A stretch of 48,319 nucleotides of DNA, taken from contig NZ_JTEV01000030.1 in assembly GCF_000786105.1 (NCBI RefSeq), forward strand, positions 1 through 48,319, given 5' to 3'. Below are positions 6,584-15,291 of this stretch, piece after piece (positions within the stretch are counted from its first letter, which is position 1; each line of letters starts with the position of its first letter). The notes under the pieces are model-generated. The model worked only from the letters and a program-made list of their open reading frames with translations, was not told where the DNA came from and made no database searches. This DNA comes from Bdellovibrio sp. ArHS (GTDB lineage: Bacteria > Bdellovibrionota > Bdellovibrionia > Bdellovibrionales > Bdellovibrionaceae). The translations under genes and the position numbers were made by a program.

Positions 6584-9325
6584 ATGAACAAAGGGATGCG
6601 ATTAGCTGCAACAGGATTGTTGTTACTGTTGGTGGGGTGTCAGAAGGCTCAGGAGAATAGTGAAGTGATGGATCTTTCCAGCTCCACATTGACCTGCAAA
6701 CCCGGCTCGCAAAAGATCAGCACGTCCGACCTTAAGATCGAAGGCGAGTCTGTCGGTCAGACCAACGAGTCGATCCGCTATAAGCTGAACGAGCAACTGT
6801 CCTGTGATAGCACTCAGGAAGTCGTGTGGAAATCTGCCGGTGGTACGGCACGAACTGCCAGCAGCGTCACTTCAGTATATAAAAAGGCCGGAACGTACAT
6901 CATGACGGCCAAGGTTCAAGACATGAGTGGCGTCACTTCGCAAGAAGTGTCCTTTAAAACCGTGGTGGTTGCTGGCGAACCTGTGATGTTGGCGCCGACA
7001 GTGGGAGTAGCTGGACAGCCCGTGACTTTCGACGTGGGTATTCCTGAGACGATGACTCTTTTAGATGCTTATTGGACTTTCGGTGACGGCACGCCGTCCG
7101 TCAGCTCGATGGAAGCGATTCAACACACCTACGCTAATCCCGGAACTTACACTGTGAAAGTTCTTGTTGTTGGAAATCCTGGTGGTGAGAAAATGCTTTC
7201 TCAAACTATTGTGATTTCTGAAGAAGAGGATCAGGTGGTTTGTACGGCGGCCGCCGCGATTTCGGGTCCTTCTGAAGCGAAGGTGGGATCTCCGGTTAGT
7301 TTGTCTCTTTATATGCCACAATGTTTGGCTGATCAGGTGGGCGCCATTCGTTGGGCCTTTGGTGATGGTGGCTCGGCATCGGGTCAAAATGTTCAGCATA
7401 CCTATACCGCAGAAGGCACATTTGAGGTCAGCGCGGTGTTGCTCAAAGGTGATTCCAGTCAGGTGCTTTTCAATTTGAAACATATCATCACCGTGACTGC
7501 GGCCTCTCAAGAACCTGATCCAGAACCAACGCCCGAGCCGGAGGTTCCAGGTTCCTGCACCGTGAAAGATCAAACTCGTGAATCTCAAGGTGACATCTAT
7601 TCAGAGACAATGGCTTGTGGCTTGAATGGTTCTAAAGAAATCTCTTATCGTGATGTGATCAAAGAACAATGTCAGTTGGTCAACGAGAAGTTAAGTTGGG
7701 TGGAAACCTCTCGAGTGAAAGAAGTAACCAATGAGGGTTCTTGTGAGGGGCAGTCATGCCGCTTGCCTGATGGAAGTGTTCTGCCGCATGGTGGATCGAA
7801 GGTGTTATACTCGACCAGTTCGCCTGTCGGCTCGTGTGCTAGTGTTTCCCAGGAAAGAGTGTGTAACAACGGAGTGCTTTCAGGCTCTGATTCTTACAAC
7901 CAAAACTCTTGCCACAATGGCTGCGGTGATTTCGGTTCGCACGGTACCGTGAAGACAGAAGTCGTTACAGGCGAAGTGAAAGTGTCCTTGACTTGTGCCT
8001 TCGGAGAAACCGGATTCTTTGACATCTTTAACGAGGTTGCAGACCAAAAATGTCAAGACGGTCAAATTATCAGTTCGAATACTCGTCAGGGTTCGATTAA
8101 AACGGCCGGCGTATGTCCCACATATAAATATGTACCCACAGAAAACTACACAGCTTGTACGGCGGATTGTGGTGGTAAACAGGCGCGCATCTTCGTTTGC
8201 GTGGATGACAAAGGAACGCAAGTTAGTAATGAGCGTTGCGTAGGTCAGGTTTACCCGGTGGAAGAACGAGTTTGTGATGGCAATCCTGAAGCCGTTCGTC
8301 GCCAGGAAACCGCAACCTCTGTTGAAGAAGCGAATAGTTCACAAAAATGTCCTTCGAATCAAATTGGTGTGATCGTCAATAAACGTAATGTGACGACTGT
8401 CAGCACTTACGCGTGTATTGATCATCAGGTGCAGTTAGCAGGAACGGAAACTCAATACAGCGCTTGGGTGGCTGAAAGCTACTGCCGTGACTATGTGGCC
8501 CGACGTTGTTCGCAAGACAGCTTGAGTAACTCGCAAGCGCAGGGTCGCTATGAATGGATGGTGAAGTGTCAGGATCAATTGCCTCTAATTAAAGAGTTCC
8601 TGACTCAGTTTGAAGATGTGAAGGCAAAATCGGGCAAGACATCGGTAGCTTTGAACTCGAACGGACAGCACTTGTATCCGACATTCATGAATCGGGCTTA
8701 CAGCCCCGAAAAACCTTGGATTGCACCGACTTCGAAAACTGCCGCATGTAGCATGCCTTCGACGGTCTATGTGGCCACGGTGTGTGTGTCTTCATGTGCG
8801 ACGCCGGAACAGTTGATTCTGGCTCAGGAAGCGGGCAACACAGAAATGAAGTATGTGCCTTTCATTGAAGCGTTGACGAAGAACTATGCCTTTGTCGCCT
8901 CTTTGCAAAGCGCGCAAAGCATGGGCAGCAAAGCGATCCAAAAAACAAAAGTCGATCAGTGGATCACAGAGCTTATGGAGACAGAACACGATATCCTCCA
9001 GTTCCGTATGAAATCGGGTCGCACCCTTAAAGTCACTCCGAACCATCCATTGGTGGCGGCAAATGGCTTTATGCAGTCCGCGCAGGATTTCAAAGTCGGC
9101 GAGGATTTAGTGCAACTGGGTGGTGTGTTGGATGAGATCGTTTCGATCACACCGATGAAATATACAGGAAAGGTTTACAACATCTTCGTTCAGTCGACGG
9201 CGATTCATCACAATATCCTGGTTCTAAATGGATACTTGAACGGTTCGGCGTACTTCCAAAACGACGGAGCTAAAGAGTTGAACAGATCCTTATTCAGAAA
9301 AACTCTGACTCGAGGAGCATTCTAG
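6584..9325 (+). CDS. Surface lipoprotein with PKD-like, TSP1-like and C-terminal Hint domains
   Basis: A 913-residue lipoprotein (lipobox LLVGC, Cys19). PKD-like beta-sandwich domains occupy about residues 40-310 (WTFGDGTPSV with HTYANPGTYTV, and WAFGDGGSAS with HTYTAEGTF). A Pro/Glu linker near 312-325 leads to a cysteine-rich region; residues about 521-570 resemble a thrombospondin type 1 repeat (CTADCGGKQARIFVC ... RVC). The C-terminus resembles a Hint/intein autoprocessing domain: Cys738 in CVSSCATPEQLILA, T818-P-N-H821, VYNIFVQS, and a terminal HHNILVLNG with Asn882. Gly follows that Asn, so cleavage or transfer to another nucleophile is more likely than true protein splicing. It should sit on the outer membrane or in the periplasm. 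The next gene starts two bases after its stop. I find the Hint assignment likely, the TSP1 match moderate. Confidence 0.85.
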   Translation: MNKGMRLAATGLLLLLVGCQKAQENSEVMDLSSSTLTCKPGSQKISTSDLKIEGESVGQTNESIRYKLNEQLSCDSTQEVVWKSAGGTARTASSVTSVYKKAGTYIMTAKVQDMSGVTSQEVSFKTVVVAGEPVMLAPTVGVAGQPVTFDVGIPETMTLLDAYWTFGDGTPSVSSMEAIQHTYANPGTYTVKVLVVGNPGGEKMLSQTIVISEEEDQVVCTAAAAISGPSEAKVGSPVSLSLYMPQCLADQVGAIRWAFGDGGSASGQNVQHTYTAEGTFEVSAVLLKGDSSQVLFNLKHIITVTAASQEPDPEPTPEPEVPGSCTVKDQTRESQGDIYSETMACGLNGSKEISYRDVIKEQCQLVNEKLSWVETSRVKEVTNEGSCEGQSCRLPDGSVLPHGGSKVLYSTSSPVGSCASVSQERVCNNGVLSGSDSYNQNSCHNGCGDFGSHGTVKTEVVTGEVKVSLTCAFGETGFFDIFNEVADQKCQDGQIISSNTRQGSIKTAGVCPTYKYVPTENYTACTADCGGKQARIFVCVDDKGTQVSNERCVGQVYPVEERVCDGNPEAVRRQETATSVEEANSSQKCPSNQIGVIVNKRNVTTVSTYACIDHQVQLAGTETQYSAWVAESYCRDYVARRCSQDSLSNSQAQGRYEWMVKCQDQLPLIKEFLTQFEDVKAKSGKTSVALNSNGQHLYPTFMNRAYSPEKPWIAPTSKTAACSMPSTVYVATVCVSSCATPEQLILAQEAGNTEMKYVPFIEALTKNYAFVASLQSAQSMGSKAIQKTKVDQWITELMETEHDILQFRMKSGRTLKVTPNHPLVAANGFMQSAQDFKVGEDLVQLGGVLDEIVSITPMKYTGKVYNIFVQSTAIHHNILVLNGYLNGSAYFQNDGAKELNRSLFRKTLTRGAF

Positions 9326-9326
9326 A

Positions 9327-10043
9327 ATGACCAAAAAACAGCGGGCCCTTACGGGGGTGGCAGTTGCAGTCGGAGGAGTCATGCTGGTCATGACTTCTCT
9401 TTCTGTTAAAAAGGACTCGGTTCATGAAAATATACAGGCCGTGCCAAAGGCTGTCGATTCTGTTTCTGTTCCAGAGGCGGCGAAATCGGCACAGGTTCAT
9501 AGTGATCTGCCACTTGCTAAGATGGCGAATGTTCCGGTGGCGGAAAGTGCGCCTATCTGGAAAAACTATCCCTACAAAAAAGAACTCAGTGCCTTTCATC
9601 GTGTGCACAGAAAGGTCTTCTTGAACGAGGACGAAAAGAAAATGCGCCAAGAACTGCTAAAAGATCCACGAATGATTTCTTCATTAGGTGAGCTTTTGCA
9701 GACCCCTGCGTTGACGGTGGATGAAGTGATTTTGCAAAATGTGGCGTTGGATCTTCTTTTGGAATCACTGCGGGAGGTTCCGGCAGGTGAAGCCGTGGGC
9801 GTCCTTAAGGACATTGTCAATAATGGATACATAGAAGATAGTACGAAAAGTTTAGAGTCGCGAAAGTCCTTGGGCGAGGTGAAAGCAGAGATTTTGTATC
9901 AGTGGTCCTCGTTGCAGCCGCAAAAAAAATCCGAAATTGAAAGGCTGCTCCCGGGGCCGGTCAGTCGAAAAATTTGGGAAAATGTCCGCTACCAGCAGGA
10001 AAACAATTTGGCGGAATCTGCTTTAGAACAAAAAGGCCAATAA
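9327..10043 (+). CDS. Membrane-anchored protein of unknown function, partner of the Hint lipoprotein
   Basis: A 238-residue protein I do not recognise. It has an N-terminal positively charged start and one hydrophobic segment (ALTGVAVAVGGVMLVMTSL, about residues 7-25), then a low-complexity Val/Ala/Pro/Ser stretch to about 75, then a helical domain rich in Glu, Lys and Leu. Topology is probably a single inner-membrane anchor with the helical part in the periplasm. The ATG lies one base after the stop of the Hint lipoprotein, with GAGGAGC inside the end of that gene as ribosome site, so the two are almost certainly co-translated. Its role may concern folding, export or processing of the lipoprotein; this is inference from position only. 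Confidence 0.75.
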   Translation: MTKKQRALTGVAVAVGGVMLVMTSLSVKKDSVHENIQAVPKAVDSVSVPEAAKSAQVHSDLPLAKMANVPVAESAPIWKNYPYKKELSAFHRVHRKVFLNEDEKKMRQELLKDPRMISSLGELLQTPALTVDEVILQNVALDLLLESLREVPAGEAVGVLKDIVNNGYIEDSTKSLESRKSLGEVKAEILYQWSSLQPQKKSEIERLLPGPVSRKIWENVRYQQENNLAESALEQKGQ

Positions 10044-10237
10044 ACTTTCGCGTCCTTTTTGTCGAAACACATTTTCATTTCTGTCAGAACACATGCTTTG
10101 TCCTAGCTATTAAAGTTCCTCTCGAAATCGGCCCCAGCCTTGGTCCGAATCTTTATCCTTCCGTAACGAATTTTTCTATCGCGTAATCTTTCTCCTTTAA
10201 GGTTTGTTCATGCACATCAAACAACTTTGGAGGTTGA

Positions 10238-10987
10238 ATGCAAGTGACTGTTAACAAATCTTTCTATTCCCGTTTTACAGCGACTCTATTGGTAGCTTCT
10301 TTTATGATCCTGGCAGCTTGCGCGGGAAATGGTGGTGGAGATACAGCCGCTCTTCCCGATGACACTACAGAGGAACAAATTGTTGGCAATCCGGGAGCCA
10401 GCGCTTCAGTACCCCGAGATGCCTCGGAAAGTCTTTCAGACTCGCAACGCGAGGGCATTTTACAAAAATACAACTACGTCGATCCGACGCGCATGGTTCG
10501 CACGGAGGCTTTAGCTAAGGCCTTGGTGTATTTTGATGCTAATAAAAACAACCTGAAGAATCAGGATTTTGTTTCGGTGATTGATTTTGGCAAAAATTCT
10601 TCAGAGGCGCGCTTCTACATTGTGAGCATGAAGACCGGAGCTGTCTGGGCGATTCGTGTCGCGCATGGAAAAGGCTCTGATGCCAACCATGACGGCTTTG
10701 CCGAGAAGTTCAGCAATACTTCAGGGGCCCATGCGAGCTCTATCGGTTTCTATCGCACGGCCGAAACCTATCAGGGCGGTCACGGCTTGTCGCTCCGCCT
10801 GGATGGCCTGTCGACAACGAATTCCAATGCCCGGGCACGCGCAGTTGTCATTCATGGCGCGGATTACGTTCAAGACACCAATATCAAGCAGGGGCGAAGC
10901 TGGGGATGTCCCGCGGTCTCAATGCAGAATCTTAAAAATGTCGTGAACTATCTTAAAGGCGGCAGTTTGATTTACGCGGTTAAATAA
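10238..10987 (+). CDS. Murein L,D-transpeptidase catalytic-domain lipoprotein
   Basis: A 249-residue lipoprotein (lipobox ILAAC) with the catalytic domain of the YkuD_2-type L,D-transpeptidase family. The active-site region reads HGADYV followed by GRSWGCPAVS, which carries the nucleophilic cysteine and the preceding histidine expected in these cysteine transpeptidases. They form or exchange 3-3 crosslinks or attach proteins to peptidoglycan in the periplasm. Bdellovibrio genomes encode many such enzymes, some used on prey wall, but nothing here shows whether this one acts on self or prey wall. Start ATG has TTTGGAGG upstream. A strong bidirectional hairpin terminator follows 25 bases after the stop. 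The 194-base gap upstream holds no clear feature. Confidence 0.87.
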   Translation: MQVTVNKSFYSRFTATLLVASFMILAACAGNGGGDTAALPDDTTEEQIVGNPGASASVPRDASESLSDSQREGILQKYNYVDPTRMVRTEALAKALVYFDANKNNLKNQDFVSVIDFGKNSSEARFYIVSMKTGAVWAIRVAHGKGSDANHDGFAEKFSNTSGAHASSIGFYRTAETYQGGHGLSLRLDGLSTTNSNARARAVVIHGADYVQDTNIKQGRSWGCPAVSMQNLKNVVNYLKGGSLIYAVK

Positions 10988-11012
10988 CCTCGTCGAGTTT
11001 AGAAAAAGAAAG

Positions 11013-11042
11013 AAAAAATCGGAGATGACTCTCCGATTTTTT
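11013..11042. terminator. Bidirectional intrinsic terminator
   Basis: A 13-base perfect stem (A6-TCGGAGA with TCTCCGA-T6) closes a TGAC loop. It has T runs on both strands and lies between the stop codons of the converging L,D-transpeptidase and TonB-receptor genes, so it can end both transcripts. Confidence 0.92.
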
Positions 11043-11053
11043 CTTTTTCCGAA

Positions 11054-12871
11054 TTAGAACCAGTACTCGCCACCCACAGAGGTGTTAAAGCCTTCGGAAT
11101 AATAGCTATAGGTCTCTTCGTAACGATGATCCGCCAGATTATTTAGACGTGTGTAAAGAGTGAGCTTGTCATTGACGGTATAAGAATACGCAGCATTGGC
11201 TGTGACATAACCCGGGATGCTAATCACGTCCGTTGCACCATTATCCAAACGAGTTCCCGCAGCAATAAATTCTAAAGAGGCGGAATGTTTGTTATCCCAG
11301 CCTTGAATATATCGCAGGCTTCCATTCACCAAGGGGCGACGTAACAACCAGCGATCGTTTTCAAAGTCGCGAGGTTCTTGATAGCCATAGGTAGCGACAA
11401 TGCTGGACGCTGTGTTCGGTCGGATTGTATAGGCCACGTCAACGCCACGAGTTTCTGATTTCGCGACATTGTTGTATTTGAAATTTCCGGGGGTTCCCGT
11501 AATTAAGAGTAAATTGGAAAACTCAGAATAGAAAAGGGTCACAGAAACATTTTGAATGTCGCTGATAATCCATTCTTGCATCAAACTGTATTGGTTGGCA
11601 TTTTCGGCTTTCAAATCCGGATTTCCATAACTGGAGTAAAGCTGGAACAAAGACGGAATTTTATACCCCGAGGTTGCTTCAAGCTTGGTATTTTCAAAAA
11701 GCGTTAAACCCACCTGATAGGTGCCGACAGGGTCCTGGTCACCCCAGTTTTCCACGCGGCCACCGAGAGCCAACGAATAATTTTTATTCCAGACATAATC
11801 CGCTTTTAGAAAAAGACCGCGCTGTTCTGAAAGGGTGTTGATTTGTTCAGCGCCTTTTTTTCTATAAACGAAGTCCTCGTAAATATAACTCAATCCCCCT
11901 GTGAGCGTAAGTTCGTCTCCTTTGAACGGGGTGAAGTCCAGGCGTACGGAGCGCAAATTGGCGCCGTAATCATCTTCAGTGCCCGACGGATTGTCGGGGC
12001 CAAGAACCGGCCAGTCGTAGCTGCGCAAGCTGTTTTGCGTGCTGATGGCTAAGCGAGGCTCCCACGGAGTCTGCGTGAATCTTAGGTTGGACGAAGCGCC
12101 GATTTGTCGGGTGTACTGCTCGAAGTTTTCAGTGTCATACAGAGCATTGTTAGCACGACTGGAAGCGGGCGAGGCATTCAGATCCTGAAGAAAATGAGCC
12201 TTGATATTTCCTTCAATGTTTCCCTTCCACGCATAGGTGCCCTCTGCATTCCAATTATTGCGAATGTATGTTTTCGCAGAGCCTAAGACTGGTGATTCTG
12301 CATCTTTCCACGCTCCGTGGCCACGCATGATAAACGCATTGTTTTCATCAAGTGCTTCGGTGTGCACGGCCGTGATGTCGCGAAAGTTCTGTGTGCCGAT
12401 CTGCGCCTGCAGGCCTGTTTTGGTTTTAAACTCGGCAGGAATTGTATCAATCTTAATAACGCCACTTAAAGCCTGACCGCCGTAAAGCACCGTTTGACCA
12501 CCCTTGATGATCTCAATACGGCGCACCGATTTGATATCCAGAGAATTGAGATTGAAGGTGCGTTGAATCGTTGAGGCATCATAAAAGGGCACGCCATCCA
12601 CAAGAATCATCACGTGGCTTGCATCGCCGCCGCGAATGAAGATGGAATTAGGCTGATAGGGCGTGCTAGTTACCGTGATATTGGCCTGGCTGGACAGCAA
12701 AGTCGTGATGTTCGGTGCGCGCGATTCGCGAATGGTTTCTTCATCGATCACGATTTTGTTCGAGGTGTTAAAGATGACGTCTTCAACAACGGTTTCGAAG
12801 GAGGGAATGCTTTCCTGTGCTTGGGCAGAAAGTCCCATCAACAATGACAATAACAGGCTTGAGTATTTCAC
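11054..12871 (-). CDS. TonB-dependent outer-membrane receptor (BtuB-like)
   Basis: A 605-residue outer-membrane receptor. It has a signal peptide ending AQAQE, a plug domain (about residues 30-140; IFIRGGDASHVMILVDGVPFY and RRIEIIKGGQTVLYGGQALSGVI), and a beta-barrel ending in an aromatic residue (GGEYWF). The plug resembles the BtuB/cobalamin-receptor branch, but substrate cannot be assigned: no cobalamin riboswitch is seen in the 116 bases upstream of the operon. A tonB gene ends 24 bases upstream of its start, giving a two-gene operon read on the minus strand. The downstream end is the shared terminator at 11013-11042. No ExbB, ExbD or periplasmic binding protein genes are nearby. Confidence 0.9.
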   Translation of the reverse strand: MKYSSLLLSLLMGLSAQAQESIPSFETVVEDVIFNTSNKIVIDEETIRESRAPNITTLLSSQANITVTSTPYQPNSIFIRGGDASHVMILVDGVPFYDASTIQRTFNLNSLDIKSVRRIEIIKGGQTVLYGGQALSGVIKIDTIPAEFKTKTGLQAQIGTQNFRDITAVHTEALDENNAFIMRGHGAWKDAESPVLGSAKTYIRNNWNAEGTYAWKGNIEGNIKAHFLQDLNASPASSRANNALYDTENFEQYTRQIGASSNLRFTQTPWEPRLAISTQNSLRSYDWPVLGPDNPSGTEDDYGANLRSVRLDFTPFKGDELTLTGGLSYIYEDFVYRKKGAEQINTLSEQRGLFLKADYVWNKNYSLALGGRVENWGDQDPVGTYQVGLTLFENTKLEATSGYKIPSLFQLYSSYGNPDLKAENANQYSLMQEWIISDIQNVSVTLFYSEFSNLLLITGTPGNFKYNNVAKSETRGVDVAYTIRPNTASSIVATYGYQEPRDFENDRWLLRRPLVNGSLRYIQGWDNKHSASLEFIAAGTRLDNGATDVISIPGYVTANAAYSYTVNDKLTLYTRLNNLADHRYEETYSYYSEGFNTSVGGEYWF

Positions 12872-12895
12872 GGACTTTTCCTTTGCGCTAAGGTC

Positions 12896-13498
12896 CTAGT
12901 TAACTTCCAATTTAAATCTATAGGTGTAGCGAATCTTAACGGCAACAGATTCTTCGCCTTTGAAAGCAGGTTGAAACTCGAATTTTCGCAAAGCCTCAAT
13001 CGCCGACTCGTTCAGGCCATGGCCGGGACCGCTCACTAATTTCACATCGCGCACTTGACCCGCTTTGTCGATGATAATCTCTAAAACCACGGGACCATCG
13101 ACGCCGGCTTTTTTCGCCTCTTCCGGGTACTGGGCCTTGATTTCTTTTTTTACCTTCGGAAAGCGCGTGATTTCGCCGTACGAGGCCGTGCCACCGGAAA
13201 ACTCACTGCCGGCGGTGGATGTTGGCGAGGAATCCGCTTCTAGCGCAGAAGGTGTCGCCACCGCGGGCTTTGTTGGCTCATCCGTAGAAGAGGTCTGGGG
13301 CGTCGGCGAAGGGGGGCGAGGAGTCGGCGTTAAAGGCGTGACTTCCTTTGGCGTTGCTCCCGCGCCTGGCAAGTCCATGACTGTAAGATCAACAATCTCA
13401 ACGGGCTCGGCAGGCATTGAGGTCGCACCCCAGTGCAAAGCCGTTACAGCCAGTAAATGCAAGACAAGTGATAAAATAATCCAATACGCTAGTTTCAA
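12896..13498 (-). CDS. tonB: TonB energy transducer
   Basis: A 200-residue TonB-family protein. One N-terminal membrane helix (AYWIILSLVLHLLAVTAL, about residues 4-21) is followed by a Pro/Thr/Ser-rich spacer (about 45-100) and a C-terminal TonB domain (about 115-200) with YPEEAKKAGVDGPVVLEI and ESVAVKIRYTYRF. It bridges the periplasm to drive the receptor encoded immediately downstream. Dedicated tonB genes paired with a receptor, as here, usually borrow ExbB/ExbD from elsewhere in the genome. Start ATG at 13498 (complement) is the only good candidate. Confidence 0.88.
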   Translation of the reverse strand: MKLAYWIILSLVLHLLAVTALHWGATSMPAEPVEIVDLTVMDLPGAGATPKEVTPLTPTPRPPSPTPQTSSTDEPTKPAVATPSALEADSSPTSTAGSEFSGGTASYGEITRFPKVKKEIKAQYPEEAKKAGVDGPVVLEIIIDKAGQVRDVKLVSGPGHGLNESAIEALRKFEFQPAFKGEESVAVKIRYTYRFKLEVN

Positions 13499-13614
13499 TC
13501 CTTTGAACTTCTCACAAAAAAGTTTGAAGTCAAATGCGGAGTGCTTTTCGAAAGTTCTTTTTTTGCAGAAATACGAGATTGAAGTCGGCGCCCATTAAAG
13601 GCAGGATTTGAAGC

Positions 13615-14565
13615 ATGAATTCTCAAAAAATCGCTCGTATTCTTTTTCCTTTTGCCGCCGTACTTTGCTTTCATCCGGCTGTTTCTTCCGCCTTAGCGCT
13701 GATTGCTGGGATGGTCTTAGCTTTGACTCTGGGCAATCCTTATCAAGAGCGCACGAAGGTTTGGACGTCGCAATTGCTTAGCCTTGCGGTGGTTGGATTG
13801 GGCGCCGGCATGAACTTGATCACCGTAGGACAAGTTGGAGCCCGGGGCATCGGCTATACCGTCGTCGGAATTGCCGTCGGTCTTTTATTGGGCACTTTGA
13901 TGGGCCGTTTATTGAAGGTGGAAAAGAACACCTCCACTTTGATTACTGTGGGAACCACCATCTGCGGAGGCAGCGCCATCGCCGCCGTGGCGCCGGTGAT
14001 TCGCGCGCGTCCACCGGAAGTTTCGGTGGCTTTAGGAACGGTGTTTTTGCTGAATGCTTTAGCCCTGTTTATTTTTCCTCAGATTGGTCATCATTTTAAT
14101 TTGAGTGAAACCCAATTCGGTCTGTGGAGTGCGTTGGCTATTCATGATACCAGCTCTGTCGTTGGCGCCAGTCTGCAATACGGTCCTCACGCTTTGGAAG
14201 TGGGAACGACCGTCAAGCTGGCTCGGGCTTTGTGGATTGTGCCGATCGCGTTGGGTATCGGACTGCTATATAAAAATCAGGGACAACAGGCTGGCGAAGC
14301 GAAAGCCAAACGGCCATGGTTTATTCTGGGATTCTTAATCATGGCGGGAATTATGACTTGGGTGCCTGCATTGCAGCCGGTGGGTCATGGAGTTGAATGG
14401 GTGGCGAAAAGACTTCTGGTTCTGACTCTTTTTCTGATCGGCGGAAACCTTACTCGGCAAACGGTCAAAAGTGTTGGTATCAAGCCATTTATTATGGGCG
14501 TGGCACTTTGGATTGTGATGGCCACTGGATCTTTAGCCGCAATTCTTGAGGGTTGGGTCCACTAA
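13615..14565 (+). CDS. YeiH/UPF0324 family putative sulfate exporter
   Basis: A 316-residue integral membrane protein with about nine or ten hydrophobic helices, belonging to the YeiH (UPF0324, Cons_hypoth698) family. Typical segments are VGLGAGMNL, TTICGGSAIAAVAPVI and ALAIHDTSSVVGASLQYG. Members are annotated as putative sulfate exporters; the transported substrate is weakly established. The start ATG follows GGCAGGATTTGAAGC. It is divergent from tonB with about 116 bases between, and has no same-strand partner, so it is probably a single-gene unit. Confidence 0.85.
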   Translation: MNSQKIARILFPFAAVLCFHPAVSSALALIAGMVLALTLGNPYQERTKVWTSQLLSLAVVGLGAGMNLITVGQVGARGIGYTVVGIAVGLLLGTLMGRLLKVEKNTSTLITVGTTICGGSAIAAVAPVIRARPPEVSVALGTVFLLNALALFIFPQIGHHFNLSETQFGLWSALAIHDTSSVVGASLQYGPHALEVGTTVKLARALWIVPIALGIGLLYKNQGQQAGEAKAKRPWFILGFLIMAGIMTWVPALQPVGHGVEWVAKRLLVLTLFLIGGNLTRQTVKSVGIKPFIMGVALWIVMATGSLAAILEGWVH

Positions 14566-14581
14566 CTGCATGTCGATGATT

Positions 14582-14608
14582 AAAAGAGCCATCGCATAGC
14601 GACGGCTC
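14582..14608 (-). terminator. Intrinsic terminator for the second hemerythrin gene
   Basis: Read on the minus strand, GAGCCGTCG pairs with CGATGGCTC through one G-U wobble, with loop CTATG, and TTTT follows. On the plus strand the same position is an A-C mismatch and there is no T run, so it serves the minus-strand gene at 14634-15161. Confidence 0.65.
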
Positions 14609-14633
14609 ACATCGTCGGGTCTCATAAATTAGG

Positions 14634-15161
14634 TTAGTGACGAGCGTGAGTTTCTCGTTCATGCGGGGCATCCATGCCTCCGCGCTCAAGCAGGCGTGTT
14701 TTCAGATCCAGGAAAAGTTGCCCGAGCTTTTCGCGGTCACTTGTCTCGGAATGTTTCTTGAAATCTGGAAGTAGTTCGTCTTCTTCCTCTTCAATATGAT
14801 GCTCGACCAATTCCGCTAGGACTTTGACCCGCGCGCTCCAGACATCTTCATCTTCCGTGCGCAGAATTTCTTCGACCATTTGATCTGCCAACTGATGTTC
14901 GACATCTCCCTCAAAACCACCTTCGCGCAGTTCTTCATCGCTTTTCATATAGCGATAAAGGGATTGTTCTTCTGGTTTAGCGTGGCTGATAAGAAGAGGA
15001 GCGAACTGGGCAAAAGCCTCTTGTCGTTCCTCAAGACCTTTTTCAGAATCTTTCATCACCTCGATCAACTCTTTCAAAGGTTTATGGTCTTCCAGTATCA
15101 TGTTGATGATGTCGAGTTCCGCATTTTTTCCAGAGGAGATTTTGGTCTGCTTTTTACTCAT
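14634..15161 (-). CDS. Hemerythrin-like HHE domain protein (second copy)
   Basis: A 175-residue acidic helical protein of the HHE family. Putative iron ligands are in LEDHKPLKEL, SHAKPEEQSLY and EHHIEEEEDELLP. It is only loosely similar to the HHE protein at 1686-2228, apart from the ligand segments. The start has AGGGAGGACTC directly upstream. It is a single-gene unit with its own terminator downstream. Function may be in oxygen, nitric oxide or iron stress; nothing nearby decides. Confidence 0.85.
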   Translation of the reverse strand: MSKKQTKISSGKNAELDIINMILEDHKPLKELIEVMKDSEKGLEERQEAFAQFAPLLISHAKPEEQSLYRYMKSDEELREGGFEGDVEHQLADQMVEEILRTEDEDVWSARVKVLAELVEHHIEEEEDELLPDFKKHSETSDREKLGQLFLDLKTRLLERGGMDAPHERETHARH

Positions 15162-15291
15162 GAGTCCTCCCTTAGTATAGGAATTAATTAGAGCAAGGAG
15201 GATGCCAGGAAGGGCCTATTGTAAACTCATTAAGACCGCGATGTTTTCAATCTCGGGGATTTTTTTCTTCTGACCCTGGGAAATATATCCC

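Noticed and set aside
13499-13614. Cobalamin riboswitch ahead of tonB and the BtuB-like receptor
   Set aside because: The space is only about 116 bases and no B12-box-like conserved sequence was seen.
15200-15272. A 23-codon plus-strand peptide beginning ATG right after AAGGAGG
   Set aside because: The ribosome-site sequence abuts the ATG with no spacing, and the peptide shows no recognisable character.
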